Part shown: piece by piece, positions 9,990 through 20,983 of the stretch
Layout: each line of letters starts with the position of its first letter
How positions within the stretch are numbered: position 1 is the stretch's first letter
Assembly (NCBI GenBank): GCA_025201365.1
Contig: JAIXMF010000167.1
Coordinates: 1 to 28,360 of the forward strand
Direction of reading: 5' to 3'
Origin: Syncephalis plumigaleata
Lineage: Eukaryota > Zoopagomycota > Zoopagomycetes > Zoopagales > Piptocephalidaceae
Length of the DNA: 28,360 bases
The notes under the pieces: model-generated
Databases searched by the model: none
The model's input: only the letters and a program-made list of their open reading frames with translations
What the model was told of the DNA's origin: nothing
Position numbers and translations under genes: made by a program

Positions 9990-12900
9990 TTAAGTTAATT
10001 TCGCGTAACTTGGCGGGGCAAGCATTCGACGTGCTCGCTTAATAACAAATAATGGCAGACTACTAACTGCCGTAATGACAAGTACACGCCACACGAACGC
10101 CCAAGTTAAAATGAATTTCATATCTTTTGTCACGCGTATTAGTGGATAGATTACTTGATGTTTATATAGTTATATGACACGTACCGAAATCAACATCGAG
10201 GAATGACATGGATCCAATGTAAATGCCAAGTGTCGCCACCTCGGCATATATCATGTAGCGATGCCTATCCATTATAGTTCAGCCAATTAGATTAATTGTG
10301 CCAATGTAATGATAGATGCAATCCTCTTACCATGTAGTAATCTCGAATGCTACCATGAGCAATTCGTTTAGCACGAGAGCAGTAAATGAAATGGATACAA
10401 TATTCATAAAGTCGTCTTTAAATAGCCAGATAGCCATCATCATAATGGCACCACCTAGTAGAATGCAAAATAGCATATAAGAATCGTCGTTATTCGCGAC
10501 ACGTTGTAACAATCAACTCACCTTGATACAAACTAATGAGGAGCCAGGAGAAGAATGTCTTATAGGAGAGTGAACGACCCTTATGTAATTCCTTATACAA
10601 TTCCGGATAAATGAGCGCGGTGTCCTCGCTAACATCGCGATCTAGCACGAGTGAGAATACCGGTGCCATGGTAAACACGGTGGAGTAGCCGGCAACGAGT
10701 ACACCCTGGTAGAGGGCGATGGGTGCATAGTAGAAGATGGACGAGAATACCGCTTGCATCACCGAGATGATCAATCCTCGATGAATGACGAATTGACTTA
10801 GCTTCGCCGATCGTTTGTAGCTGTTACGGCCATGCCATAACAGTAATTTCGGTAGGTGTCTAAATTCCGTTACTGAAAAGTCGGCAGCCAACGACGCTTG
10901 TCGTCCTTCTTTGCCTTCAATGCCCACGCCTACGTGTGCCGCTTGAATCATCGATACGTCATTGCCACCATCGCCAATGGCACATACACGTCGTTTGGTG
11001 GTCTGTTTAATAATACGCGTGATGTCGGCCTTTTGCGTAGGCGAGCATCGACAACAAACTACGGCGGGTAGTTGCACCGCCAGATGGATGAATTCATCGC
11101 GACATTGATCGAGACACAGCTGCAGTGATTCACCGTCGATAACTAGACAGCAGTCACGTTTGTTACGCAGTGCATCCAACTCTTCTAGTAGCTCGTTGAC
11201 ACGGGTCACTATACGTACATTGTTAGATCTTCATTCATTCATCCAAATAAATAAATAGATGTAATCATGTAACTTGCCTTTAGCAATTTGATGGAATGTC
11301 TGACTACGTGATACAAGACGGGATGAGGTAGCGATACAAATGGCCGTTTCAATCTTATCGCCTATTCAATCGATCATGTTCAACTTATTAACTGATGAGC
11401 AGTAACAAATTGCGATTATTATTATTAATTACTATTTACCGGTAAGCATCCATATCTTTAATCCAGCATTGCGAAGTACTTCTAGCGTATTCTTTACATC
11501 ATTCTAGTGTTACATCATCATCATGATCATCATCACGTCAATGTTAATAACACTGCATTAATGTAACAAACAATTATCCGACTATTAATCGGCCAACTGA
11601 CCTGTAGTCGATCTTCTACTCCAGTTAAGCCTAGTAACTCCAAGTCATGTTCTAGTTCATCAATTGCTTCACGAATAGCTCCGCTTCTATTGTAGAATGC
11701 AATCTTGGCGGCAGCATATCTAATAAATGCAATGATTAATTCTATCAACAATTTATTCTACAGTGTTGCTTTTATCTCTATATCTTACTTTTTCTGGAAT
11801 GCTTCATATTCCTCCTCGGTTAATCGCTTTCGTGCCACGACTAGTGTACGCAATCCTTCACGCGCCATATTACCACATTCTTCATCCAACCTATGGTTTA
11901 TTATTTCAGTATTTGTTAGATCATCAATGGTATGAATATGCTATCATTATCATGAGAAGCTTACCAATCGTTAAACTGTACAATACGCGTCATGACTACA
12001 TCGGCACCTTTCTCGTAGAATATAATCTCGCCTGTTGCTATATCTTGTACGATAATTCCCATTCGTTTAGTTTCACTCGTAAATGGGAATATATCGAGTA
12101 CAGTATACGTATGTTGTCCATCGGGTGCGGTCAACGTAATACTATGCAAGTCGCGTGCTGCCAAGCGTAACCCGACACTTGCCGTCCATCGTACGATTGC
12201 CACTTCATCCGGCGAAGCAGCTTGATAGGTGATCGACCCATCAATGTCCGACTCGATGGGCGTGACATTATGACATAGTGCCAGTGCCAGTGCCACATCC
12301 TTGACACGAGCGGACATATCCCTACGAACACGCGTGGCCATATCCGTTCCTATTACGTGATACTTGTTAGTCTCGAATATCTTTATTACTGCTTCAACAA
12401 GAAATTACCTTCTCTGTGGAATGCCTCTACCAAATGATTTGACACTTCATCCATGGAGTCAGCGCTAAATGCCATTGTGCCCATATGTAGCTTCTTCAAT
12501 TCCATATCTATCTCTAGTATTAATAAAAAGATTGTATAATCCAATCATGCAAACTTGCCATTCTTTGTTAAAGTGCCCGTTTTATCCGACAACAAATACT
12601 CGATACGACCCAATTCCTCGGGGATAGTACTTGTACGCACTACCGTACCCGGAATATCTTTGTCTCGCATGATCAGTGAAGAGTAGAGTGTCTTGCCCAT
12701 GTCCAGATTAACTCGTAGACTAGTGGTCATGTCATTGCAAATGATTTTAGTAATTAATCATCTACGCTACTAGTAATGAACTTACCTGATGGGAATGATA
12801 GACGAGAACAAGATCAGAAATCGAACCAGGTAGACATACCAACGACCGCGAAACTCGTTCAATGCAATCAATAGTAGCGACATAAGAAATGTAACCAGAC

Positions 12901-14643
12901 ATAAGATCTGCAGTGCGTATTAATACTATTGTAAGGGCAAAGCTACCTGAATGATATCTCGTTTACCTTTGATAGTCGATTAATCTCCGAGTCGAGTAGG
13001 CCCATCTTTGTCTCGGCCTGATTCGTGTTCATTACCGCTCGTGTTTCCTTGCCTGTATAAATGACGACACCGATGGCACTACCAGCTGCAAGTACCGTAT
13101 TCGCCCATAGTGTATTCTCTACACCCAATGAATCCACCTTGTTACAACGAGTAAGTACACATTCTATGTTTGTTACCCATCATTGACCCACCATTGATTC
13201 TGACTGCGGGGATGCACCCGATGCGAATTGCGATCGAGTCAATGTCCCAATAAACGTGTGGATATCCTTATGAGGTCGATCAGCTATTATAACAAGCACA
13301 AGAACAGCAATAGTAGAAATCATATGTCAAGTACATTAATAACTAGCGATATTATACATGTCTAGATAGTTACCATTAATATAAGCGTTGAGCTGTAGTA
13401 ACGATAGATCACTTGGCAAATGCTGTGTGGAAGGAACGGCAATTCTATACAATAACACTGTTATTACTAGTATATTTCATCGCGTATCATTGCTATTAAC
13501 CTTAATTTCCAATCTGTTTCGCCATCTAGTTGATCTGTTCTCAAGAAACATGTACCATCCTGCTCTGTGGTACGTAATAGAACCATATCTGCAGGGACCT
13601 ATATTTACAGTTGAACAATTTGACATACTCTACCAGTGCATCATGCTGCTACTTACCCGTTGATCTTTGCAGATGACAATCAAATCGCCTACTGTAATGT
13701 CGGCCGCTGCAACATCTTGCTGTTCACCATCCATTCCTAGTCGTTGGTATCGCTGTGCATTCGCTTCTTTATCACGTCGTCGTCGTTTTAAATCATCTCT
13801 AGCCTCGGTGGCCATAGTCACCATAAGAACAAAGCAAAGTGGACCAACATACGTAATTATATATCCTAATCTCATAGTAATATTAGTATAAATGTTACTA
13901 GATGATGCTCAATATCCATGACTATCATTACCAATTTGCAGTTCAGGTATCAATTGGGAAAGTGCCACCAATAAGAAATAAAGATTAAAAAAGAACTTGA
14001 ACTGCTCATAGAGTACCACAGGAATAAATGTTAACAGATTGTATTTCTGATTGCATACGGCGTTTGATGCATATTTATAACGAGTAGTTCGTTCAGCAGC
14101 AACTATTATACACTCGTCAGTTAGTTAAAGATCAATTAATGATGCTCACTTACCGAATCTACTGCCCAATGGTATAACGCGCGAGCCATCCTTAGCTCGT
14201 CCAAAACTAACTGAAGCACCCAAGTATTCGTCATCGCCTGTCTCGGCTGAATTACGACTATCGCGTAACATGGACCGTCTCTGTCTAGTCGATAGGTTCG
14301 ACTGGTACGTAATCAGTTAGCAACAAGCTGACGAAGCATTAGGTTATACGTTCGCGGACACAACACAACCCACCTCCATAGCCTCCTCTTCAATACTCAT
14401 ACTGCCTAGCCGACCGCGTTGTCTGGCCATTAACGGCGCTGTACTGCCTTCTTCATCGTCGGACAGCCGTGCTTTACCCATAATACTTGTTGCGTCGACC
14501 TTGCCCTCTGACATAGACCTGTTTAACTCCTCGAATGTGGAGTGAGTTTGCGTTTCTTGCAAAGGAAACGATTCCACTTCTTGATGACTGCGATAGTCGT
14601 CGTCGTTGTTATTATGGTTGTTATTGCTGTATGACGAGGCCAT
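9990..14643 (-). CDS. NEO1-like: P4-ATPase phospholipid flippase of the Neo1/ATP9 type (20 exons)
   Basis: Joined exons (minus): 14643-14374, 14301-14154, 14102-13932, 13865-13657, 13598-13501, 13444-13374, 13283-13192, 13137-12967, 12907-12786, 12719-12559, 12507-12409, 12349-11965, 11890-11789, 11719-11602, 11503-11440, 11361-11278, 11208-10522, 10454-10331, 10264-10185, 10123-9990. They give an uninterrupted 1129 aa, close to the ~1150 aa of yeast Neo1. Key sites: P4-type DGET (291-294), DKTGTLT with phosphorylated D496, TGDK (760-763), GDGGND (867-872), then the membrane-spanning C-terminus ending PPSYAKLT as in Neo1. The first ~90 residues are Asn/Ser/acidic and disordered. Neo1 relatives move aminophospholipids to the cytosolic leaflet of Golgi/endosome membranes and, unlike other P4-ATPases, work without a Cdc50 subunit. 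Introns 10 (12558-12508) and 16 (11277-11209) begin with GC. Confidence 0.95.
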
Positions 14644-14981
14644 ACAATAGAGTAATCAGCAAAGAGCCCATATACGTCTGGCTAGACGGTGTAATCTTTA
14701 ATAAATAGCTCTGAGGTGTATATCACTGTAGTTACAACAAGGGAGAAAGTGAGAGAAAAGGTTTTTATTAACAAATAATCTGCTATTAGTAAATTTGTTA
14801 ACCATTGGTTAGTAGCATTGCTATCAACACTTATTAGCAATTTACTTGACTCTAGTGTAGCCACTCTCATGTAATGAAGATTATTGCCATACTGATCGTA
14901 TGTAAGTATATTTTAGGAATAGAAATAATAATATAATGCTAATTGACTGATTGGCTGACTAGTTGGTTGAATTGAACACTA
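14644..14981. other. Intergenic, 5' flank of the flippase gene
   Basis: About 340 bp holding the flippase promoter and the 3' flank of the small Cys-rich gene. No TATA box, repeat or RNA gene is convincing. Confidence 0.5.
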
Positions 14982-15200
14982 TCATTCCAATGGCGGTAAT
15001 TTGAGACCAGGTGTGGGCGATGGTCCTTGTCCTAGCGCAACACAAGTGTTATTTGGCGCGCATACCAATCCTGCCATACAGCGATGAGTGGCGGGTCTAC
15101 CACCACACGGACTGCCTACATTACTTGGGATCAATCGAGCGGGGATAGCAATGCAGAGCAATGCGAATAGAAAACTGATGACTGTTGCAAGAATAATCAT
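14982..15200 (-). CDS. Small secreted Cys-rich protein (72 aa)
   Basis: Intronless 72-codon frame. Residues 1 to about 21 are a signal peptide (hydrophobic core ISFLFALLCIAI, A-x-A-like end). The mature part contains one module, PCGG-x5-C-x2-GLVC-x5-C, followed by a Pro/Gly-rich tail. The module pattern is the same as in the two repeats of the secreted protein at 8162-9150. A TATA box is found about 120 bp upstream. Function unknown; four-Cys modules of this kind occur in secreted proteins of several early fungi and resemble the first half of IGFBP-like or knottin folds only loosely. Confidence 0.7.
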   Translation of the reverse strand: MIILATVISFLFALLCIAIPARLIPSNVGSPCGGRPATHRCMAGLVCAPNNTCVALGQGPSPTPGLKLPPLE

Positions 15201-15906
15201 AGCGGGCTATCGTTCTTGTGCTTGCGGGTTTACGGAATGGACGAGAGGTTGCTGCTGCTTTCTTGGAAAGACGAATTGCTATACCGTTCCGTATTTACGA
15301 GTAAATGGTATAAGCCATTTTATATAGTCGTCCGCGCATTCTACTGCTACTATGAGCAAGCATGCCAGTCTTGGAAGTCTAATGACAGGTACATCTATTA
15401 GTTTGCCCGCCTATTCATTCGTAATTTGATGGCTTGCCCTTCATGATGATTGTCACTACAAAATGATCATCTTGGCAGTATTTGAAAGATCGCCGAGCTG
15501 CCAAGAAGTGTACAAGCTATAGGCATCCTCATCATTATCATCATGTCATCGCAACATTCATTTGTATGTATCGTATACCTGCTTGATTCCATTTAACAGA
15601 AAATACACACAATACTTGACAATTGACATTAAATAAATCGCCGTATCAATCTAATATCCATTTGTAAATACGTGTATAACTAGTGCTACTGAAATGTCAT
15701 CTTCTTTACACGTGTAGCAATGTTGAATACTGCAGTGTGTAACTCTAAAAGAACTGGCCTGCATCCAGTGATAGCAGCTAATTAACGGTAGATGCTAGAA
15801 TACATTTACCTGAGATATAACAATCAATGAAGACACTTCTTGACTAGATGTCGATCATAATGTATAGAGGTTAAAGTTAGCTTTATTGATTTGCCACAAC
15901 TTTACA
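15201..15906. other. Intergenic between the small Cys-rich gene and STT3
   Basis: About 700 bp containing the promoter of the 72-aa gene and the 3' flank of STT3. No convincing coding exon, repeat or RNA gene. Confidence 0.5.
15318..15326 (-). promoter_or_regulatory. TATA box for the 72-aa secreted protein gene
   Basis: TATATAAAA on the minus strand, about 118 bp before the ATG at 15200. It supports the short frame being a real gene. Confidence 0.45.
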
Positions 15907-18216
15907 CTAGTATTTCTTCATCACTTTACGCTTCCTACGACGATTCTCCTCGAAGGCAGCCGCATCCTGCAATGGACGACCCAAGTTGTCGGGTTTCTTC
16001 AGCTTGTAAATACGGACGATCCAGTTCTCACTCGTGTAGACCTCGTCAACCGTGGAGAGCTTGATGCCCTTGGAGGCAACGGATGTTTGTCGCACACGAT
16101 CCCACGCCTGGCCATTGCTATACAGTTCGTGTATGCGATAATAGTTCAGCTTATACATTAAGCTGTCTTTCATCGTCTTGGATGCCTCGTCGTCGACGCG
16201 ATACTGCCCTTTAGACGAGTAAAAGTCGGCCTCCTGCACGAGGTGCGGATAGACACCCTGCGCAATGCGAACCATCCAGAGGAATTTGTTGATGTCATCG
16301 CCGCCATAGCCGAGTACAGAGCCATGAATAACGAGCACGTAGTCAACATCGAGCTTGCGCATGACTTCGTAAGCCAACGGCTCAGGAGAGGCTAGGGCCA
16401 AGCCAACCGTCGCAATATGGGTGTTGTTCCACGTGTTGTTGTCAACGATAACCGTACGATTAGCCATGCCCGCAATCTGGTAACCATAGTCCCACCATGA
16501 TAGAATCTTTGCATCGGGCGCGGTATTCTCCTGTAGCCAGAAGTAAGCCTCGCGGAAGTCATCGATGATATGTTGTCGCCCATCGGACGTGTAGGACGAA
16601 AGAATGATGGACGGCGACGAGTAAGAATGGCTTGTAACCCATGTGCAATGCCAGATAAACTGCACCATCATATAGGCAAAGACGGCAATGGTGCCAAGCT
16701 TAGGGAAATCGTCGCGAAGATAATCCCTCTTTTGATGAGCGTCGCCTTCCGAAGAGAGAGACGATGAACGAGCCCGTTTACCGCTCTCGTCCGTGTTAGC
16801 AGCACCGGTCGTGGCAGGGGATTTCTTATCAACATCCACTGTTTGCGCGGATGTTACACCGGTAGTGGCACTAGCCGGCGCTGACTTCAAGTAGACGTCG
16901 AGCACATTAGATACGGCAATGGCAGCGGCAACACATACAACTGGCGTCAACGTAAGTACGAGACGGATCATAACACCGGCGAAATAGGTGGCCGCCGCTG
17001 CAAACAACACGATAAACACATGCTCATCCTTCAGCTTACGGAAGCTAAAGTAGATACCGGCCGGGAAAAGGAATGTAAGCAACTGAAGATCGAAGAAGAT
17101 GCTAGACCATGGTGTAGGCTGATGCTCAGATACCGAAGCAATAATCGGGATATGTTTCTTGGCATAGCCCGTGTCCCACAACGAGTAGAAACGACCCGTC
17201 CATGGTGCGATATAGCCACGCATCGTAAGGAATACCAAGGCAGTGAACGATAACACGAATGTAATACCGACCGATACTAGCAATAGAGTACGGAATTGTT
17301 TGCTAGCCAAATGACTGCGTACCAGTTGCACGAATGCCACAATCTGAATAAGACCGAATATACCTGCGATTACATGTTAGGCACACGTGTAGACATCGGA
17401 GCTATTTCCTCGCTTACCTAGTGCGGCCATATGCTCGCTAGTACGTGTTGGCTGGAATCCAACAAATGGAATCTGCATCGAATAGAGCGTGCCGATGGCG
17501 TAGAAGGTCGAGTAGGCGACGTAGACACGATTCGAGAATCGACCCATAAGTAATAGGACGAAGACGTGTAGAGGAATTAGATTAATGGGAAAGACATAGC
17601 CACCCCAGGTGGACACCATGTAAAAGTAAGTGATGGCCGCGATACCGCCAAAGAACGCCGATCCCGTTTTGACCGCTTTGAGCCAAAAGTAGAACGTCAA
17701 CATCATCTGGAAGATGGCGATGCCTTCGTAATCGTAAGAGCCGGCCACCGATCGGGAGATGTAACCAGGAGCCACGCCGATAAACAAAGCGGCCAACAAA
17801 CCAGTTCGACTGTCCTTGAGTTCTTTCGCGACCAAGTAGGTGGCTACCGCGCACAGGCCAGAGAATATGGGAGCCATAAACACGCATATGTTGCGAATAT
17901 CCACGGGAAAGCCAACGGTGTGCAGTGTATTCCAGATGGCAGCTGCCGTAATCATTAGGCCAGGATAGAGGGTGCCGCCTACAATACGGCCCAGCGGATA
18001 CCAGCTTGTCTCGTCGAACCAGTTCCAGAACTGATGCAGATCATGCTCCACCAGATAGCGCGTTGTACGATAGTTGAACCACGGATCGAACTCGTGGATA
18101 ACCGATTCGAAACGAATAACGGAAAAGAGACGCGACGCAAAAGCCACCAATGCGATACTGGTCAAGATGACCACACGCAGCAAACGCGTCTGGTTGTCTG
18201 TGTTCAACGACAACAT
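15907..18216 (-). CDS. STT3: Dolichyl-diphosphooligosaccharide-protein glycosyltransferase catalytic subunit STT3 (two exons)
   Basis: Exons 18216-17418 and 17363-15907, split by a 54-nt GTAAGC-CAG intron, join to 751 aa. STT3 transfers the dolichol-linked glycan to Asn-X-Ser/Thr in the ER lumen. Seen: [10 protein letters not shown] with the first acidic motif (D44), multiple membrane helices, SVSE (343-346), WWDYG (556-560) and a DK-type [10 protein letters not shown] segment, all family hallmarks. A hydrophilic Thr/Ser/Lys-rich loop at about 427-480 separates the membrane part from the soluble catalytic domain; such a loop is variable in the family. The Met at 18216 is chosen because the frame is closed upstream near 18260 and because its product begins like known STT3 proteins; the open frame from 18249 has no ATG. 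A TATA box lies 44 bp upstream. Confidence 0.96.
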
Positions 18217-18563
18217 ACGCAAAAAGAAAGCGACAACGTGCTCAAACAATAGTATTTATAAAGAGAGATGGTAAGTAAACAAGAGGAAAAGTATCACTGA
18301 TCATAGGCTATGTTCGACAAAGAGATACGTGCGTGCGTGCGTGTGTGTGTTTGCGAAGCAAAGTGAAGTGCATACGAAAGGAATGGTTCATTCGATTAAG
18401 CAAGCGCAAATGCCACGTCAATCATCCGGTCGGACCGGGTCAAGTTAACTCGTATCATTCTGTATTTAAATCAGAACCAAGACATCAGCAAAATAATAAT
18501 AAAAGAAACATTGATTGTCTTTCATTCCAGTTTAATATATACACCTATTTATTTTATAATTTA
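18217..18563. promoter_or_regulatory. Divergent promoter region STT3 / ZNF511-like
   Basis: The 347-bp gap between two divergent starts must serve both genes. It holds the STT3 TATA box and, at about 18325-18350, an unbroken purine-pyrimidine alternation (GTGC then GT units) of 26 nt that could adopt Z-DNA. Confidence 0.45.
18253..18260 (-). promoter_or_regulatory. TATA box for STT3
   Basis: TATAAATA on the minus strand, 37-44 bp before the ATG at 18216, implying a leader of only about 10-15 nt. Confidence 0.5.
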
Positions 18564-19482
18564 ATGGAGAAAAGTGCTGCCTCTATAGCAAGGCGGAATC
18601 TTTATAGGCCACAAAAGCGACGTATACCGCAAAATGACCCCTTCTTCCTCGAGGGGAATCTCACCGCTCATAGACACGTACGTCAACTAAATAGTAGTCG
18701 GCACGTAGAAGAAGAAGAAAATGAAGTAATGACCACCATTCCAGAGGTTGATGAAGTATTGGAAAGTATAGGTATCAAAGCGCTTGATGAACCGATAGTT
18801 TGTCATGAAGCACCTGGTTGCGATAGACATCCGCTAAGTTTCTGGTCGACGACCGACTACGAGCAGCATTATCGGTTAGCTCACTGGTATCGCTGTGAGA
18901 CGTGTCGCGATCGACGTGTATTTCCAGGAGAGTTTTGGCTTCAATTGCATTTTACAGAGTTTCACGATCCGCAGATAGCTATTCGTCGAGAACGCGGTGA
19001 GAAAACGGTAAGCGACATTGTTGAACATCGACAGCTAGTACATACATCACGCTGATGGTTTGTATAATAAAATAACTAGTATCAATGCTACGTGGAAGGT
19101 TGCCAGCGGAAGTTTGCTACTCCTCGAACTCGTCGATTACATCTAGTTGATGCACATCAATTTCCGCGTTCTTTTCGATTTGATTTGGTCGCTAATGGAT
19201 TACGGTCTAGAGTGTACGGTGGAAATAAAGGTGGAAATCGACGAACAAAACACAGATCGTATCGAGGAGTAGAGGATGCTTCATCAACTAGGTATGTATG
19301 ATACTATGTCATTGACAACGCTTCTAACTAGTTTATATTTCAGCGAAACGATGGAGGAGTATACCACCACCACTGATCATATGGATGAGTCATCTTCAAT
19401 GGCGTTGGATGACTTGTCGGAACAACTACAGCATACCTCTATCGACGTGTCGAAGGATATAAACGTTTCACATTTGATGTAG
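18564..19482 (+). CDS. C2H2 zinc-finger protein of the ZNF511 type (three exons)
   Basis: Exons 18564-19007, 19080-19291 and 19344-19482 join to 264 aa, close to the ~250 aa of animal ZNF511. Introns are 72 and 52 nt, donors GTAAGC and GTATGT. Three finger-like units are seen: C80/C86/H102/H107, C111/C114 with H129 and H134, and C151/C156/H169/H174. The third is followed by AHQFPRSFRFD, matching the family's H-x-YP-x-x-FRFD signature. The start at 18564 is chosen because the earlier part of the open frame (from 18333) has no family similarity and covers the STT3 promoter. The molecular role of ZNF511 is poorly known; nuclear action is assumed from the fingers. Confidence 0.8.
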
Positions 19483-19972
19483 AGGAAGGTAATAGCTTGC
19501 AATGACTTTGATGAAATAATAATGGCAGGTGTACCATTCATTGAACATCGATAGAATATAATATGAGCGATAAAGCTAGTAGGACATTTGCAACATTAAA
19601 CAATCAGTTTACTGATTTTAATGGGATGGACACTTTATTCTATCTTAATATATGTGTCATTTTCTATAATCACTTGTAAGTATACACTTAAAAAAAGGTC
19701 AATTGTATCGGAGGAATGCTGCATTGTCTAATAAAAAGAAAATAGAGTGCTACACATAGCTACCATCACAATATGCGCGATTGATATCTACGAATGAAAG
19801 AGAAAAAGAAAGCAAGCTGGAAATCATCCTGTGTGTATGTGTGTGTGAGTATATGAGGCCTGAAAGAGCAGCGCAAGATCGATCTAATCGACAATTATTA
19901 CGATTAGAGATACGTGTGCGCGCACGCATTCCAGTACTCGGGTTGATTTTCAGGCTTGAGTGTATATATATA

Positions 19973-20006
19973 CATATATATCGGCCATTTTGGCCATGTA
20001 TATATG
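19973..20006. repeat. Imperfect inverted repeat / hairpin
   Basis: CATATATA (19973-19980) pairs with TATATATG (19999-20006), then after a small internal loop GGCCA (19983-19987) pairs with TGGCC (19991-19995) around a 3-nt TTT loop. It lies in the convergent 3' region. Confidence 0.6.
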
Positions 20007-20773
20007 AGTGTGTATATGGGTGTATGTATGAGTGTATAATTGTTGTATATGAGTGTATATGTTGATAATCTGAATAATAGGATGGTAGTATAATGAGCCG
20101 TGCTTGAATCAATTTGTAATTCGCGTCACAATGCCCAAAGCCATCCTTGACTTGGAAGAAAAGTAGAGTTAAAGAAATAGATGATGAACAAAAAAGAAAG
20201 AAAACGCAAAAATGCAGCTGTGCGCGTACTTGCTAGCTAGATGTCAATCCAGTAGCAAACATACAAAAATGGAGTGATCAAAATATAAAATAAATCTAGC
20301 GCCAATAATAAAAAGAAGAAAACGACGCGGATGTGTATATAAAAAAGAAAGAAAGAGAATGTGGAATCAGATATACAAACGAGAGTAAACGATATGCGAA
20401 GCTGGGACATACAAGCGCTAATCGAAGGTTAATGAGGATATGTACGGCTGTCAAGTGCTACGCAGAGCAATAGGGCGGTCAGCACCGGGCGACCACAGCG
20501 TATCCTAGACATGAATCTTCAATGGCAGAGGTATCTAGCCCATCGGACAACATCTTCGAGCAAGATAAGTGAGTTGCTGTGGCGTATAAAGTTGTCGTGG
20601 GATGATAAGACTGCGAATGCAAATATGATGCAGTGGGATGTCAACCATTGACATTGACACCTTTCTGCGCTAACAAGAAAAGAATAGATGCTTGGCAATA
20701 GAGAAAGGGAAAGAAGGGGGTGGCGAAAAATGAAGTAGGCGAGGAAATGGAGAACGCATTAAACGAAGGCAGC

Positions 20774-20810
20774 GATGATGAGATGATGATGATGATGTGA
20801 TGATGATGAC
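20774..20810. repeat. GAT trinucleotide microsatellite
   Basis: Interrupted (GAT)n tract with a GTGAT break, on the plus strand in non-coding DNA. Confidence 0.8.
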
Positions 20811-20983
20811 GAGGATAATGTATAATAGTAGTAGTAGTAATGAGCGAGTAAATAGGAGAGAAACGAATAAACGAACGCGCGAGAAATGAACGCAACTTGA
20901 TGATAAATGCTAATCGCTTAGAAATGAAGTGAAAACGACGATGCAAATGAATAACGATAGCGCGACATTACCACTAGTCTACC

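Larger units (their letters stand above)
19483..20983. other. Non-coding stretch downstream of the ZNF511-like and Nrg1-like genes
   Basis: About 1.5 kb between two convergent genes. It contains TG/TA-rich tracts with a hairpin at 19973-20006, purine-rich DNA on the plus strand (20150-20400 and 20690-20900) and a GAT tract at 20774-20810. The nearest gene on the minus strand may have a long 3' UTR here. No gene is recognised. Confidence 0.5.

Noticed and set aside
18217-18249. STT3 start at 18249
   Set aside because: The codon there is TTG and the TATA box is only a few bases upstream, so this part would be the promoter rather than mRNA.
18333-18563. N-terminal extension of the ZNF511-like protein
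   Set aside because: The part before 18564 has no family similarity and overlaps the promoter of STT3; the protein from 18564 has the usual length.
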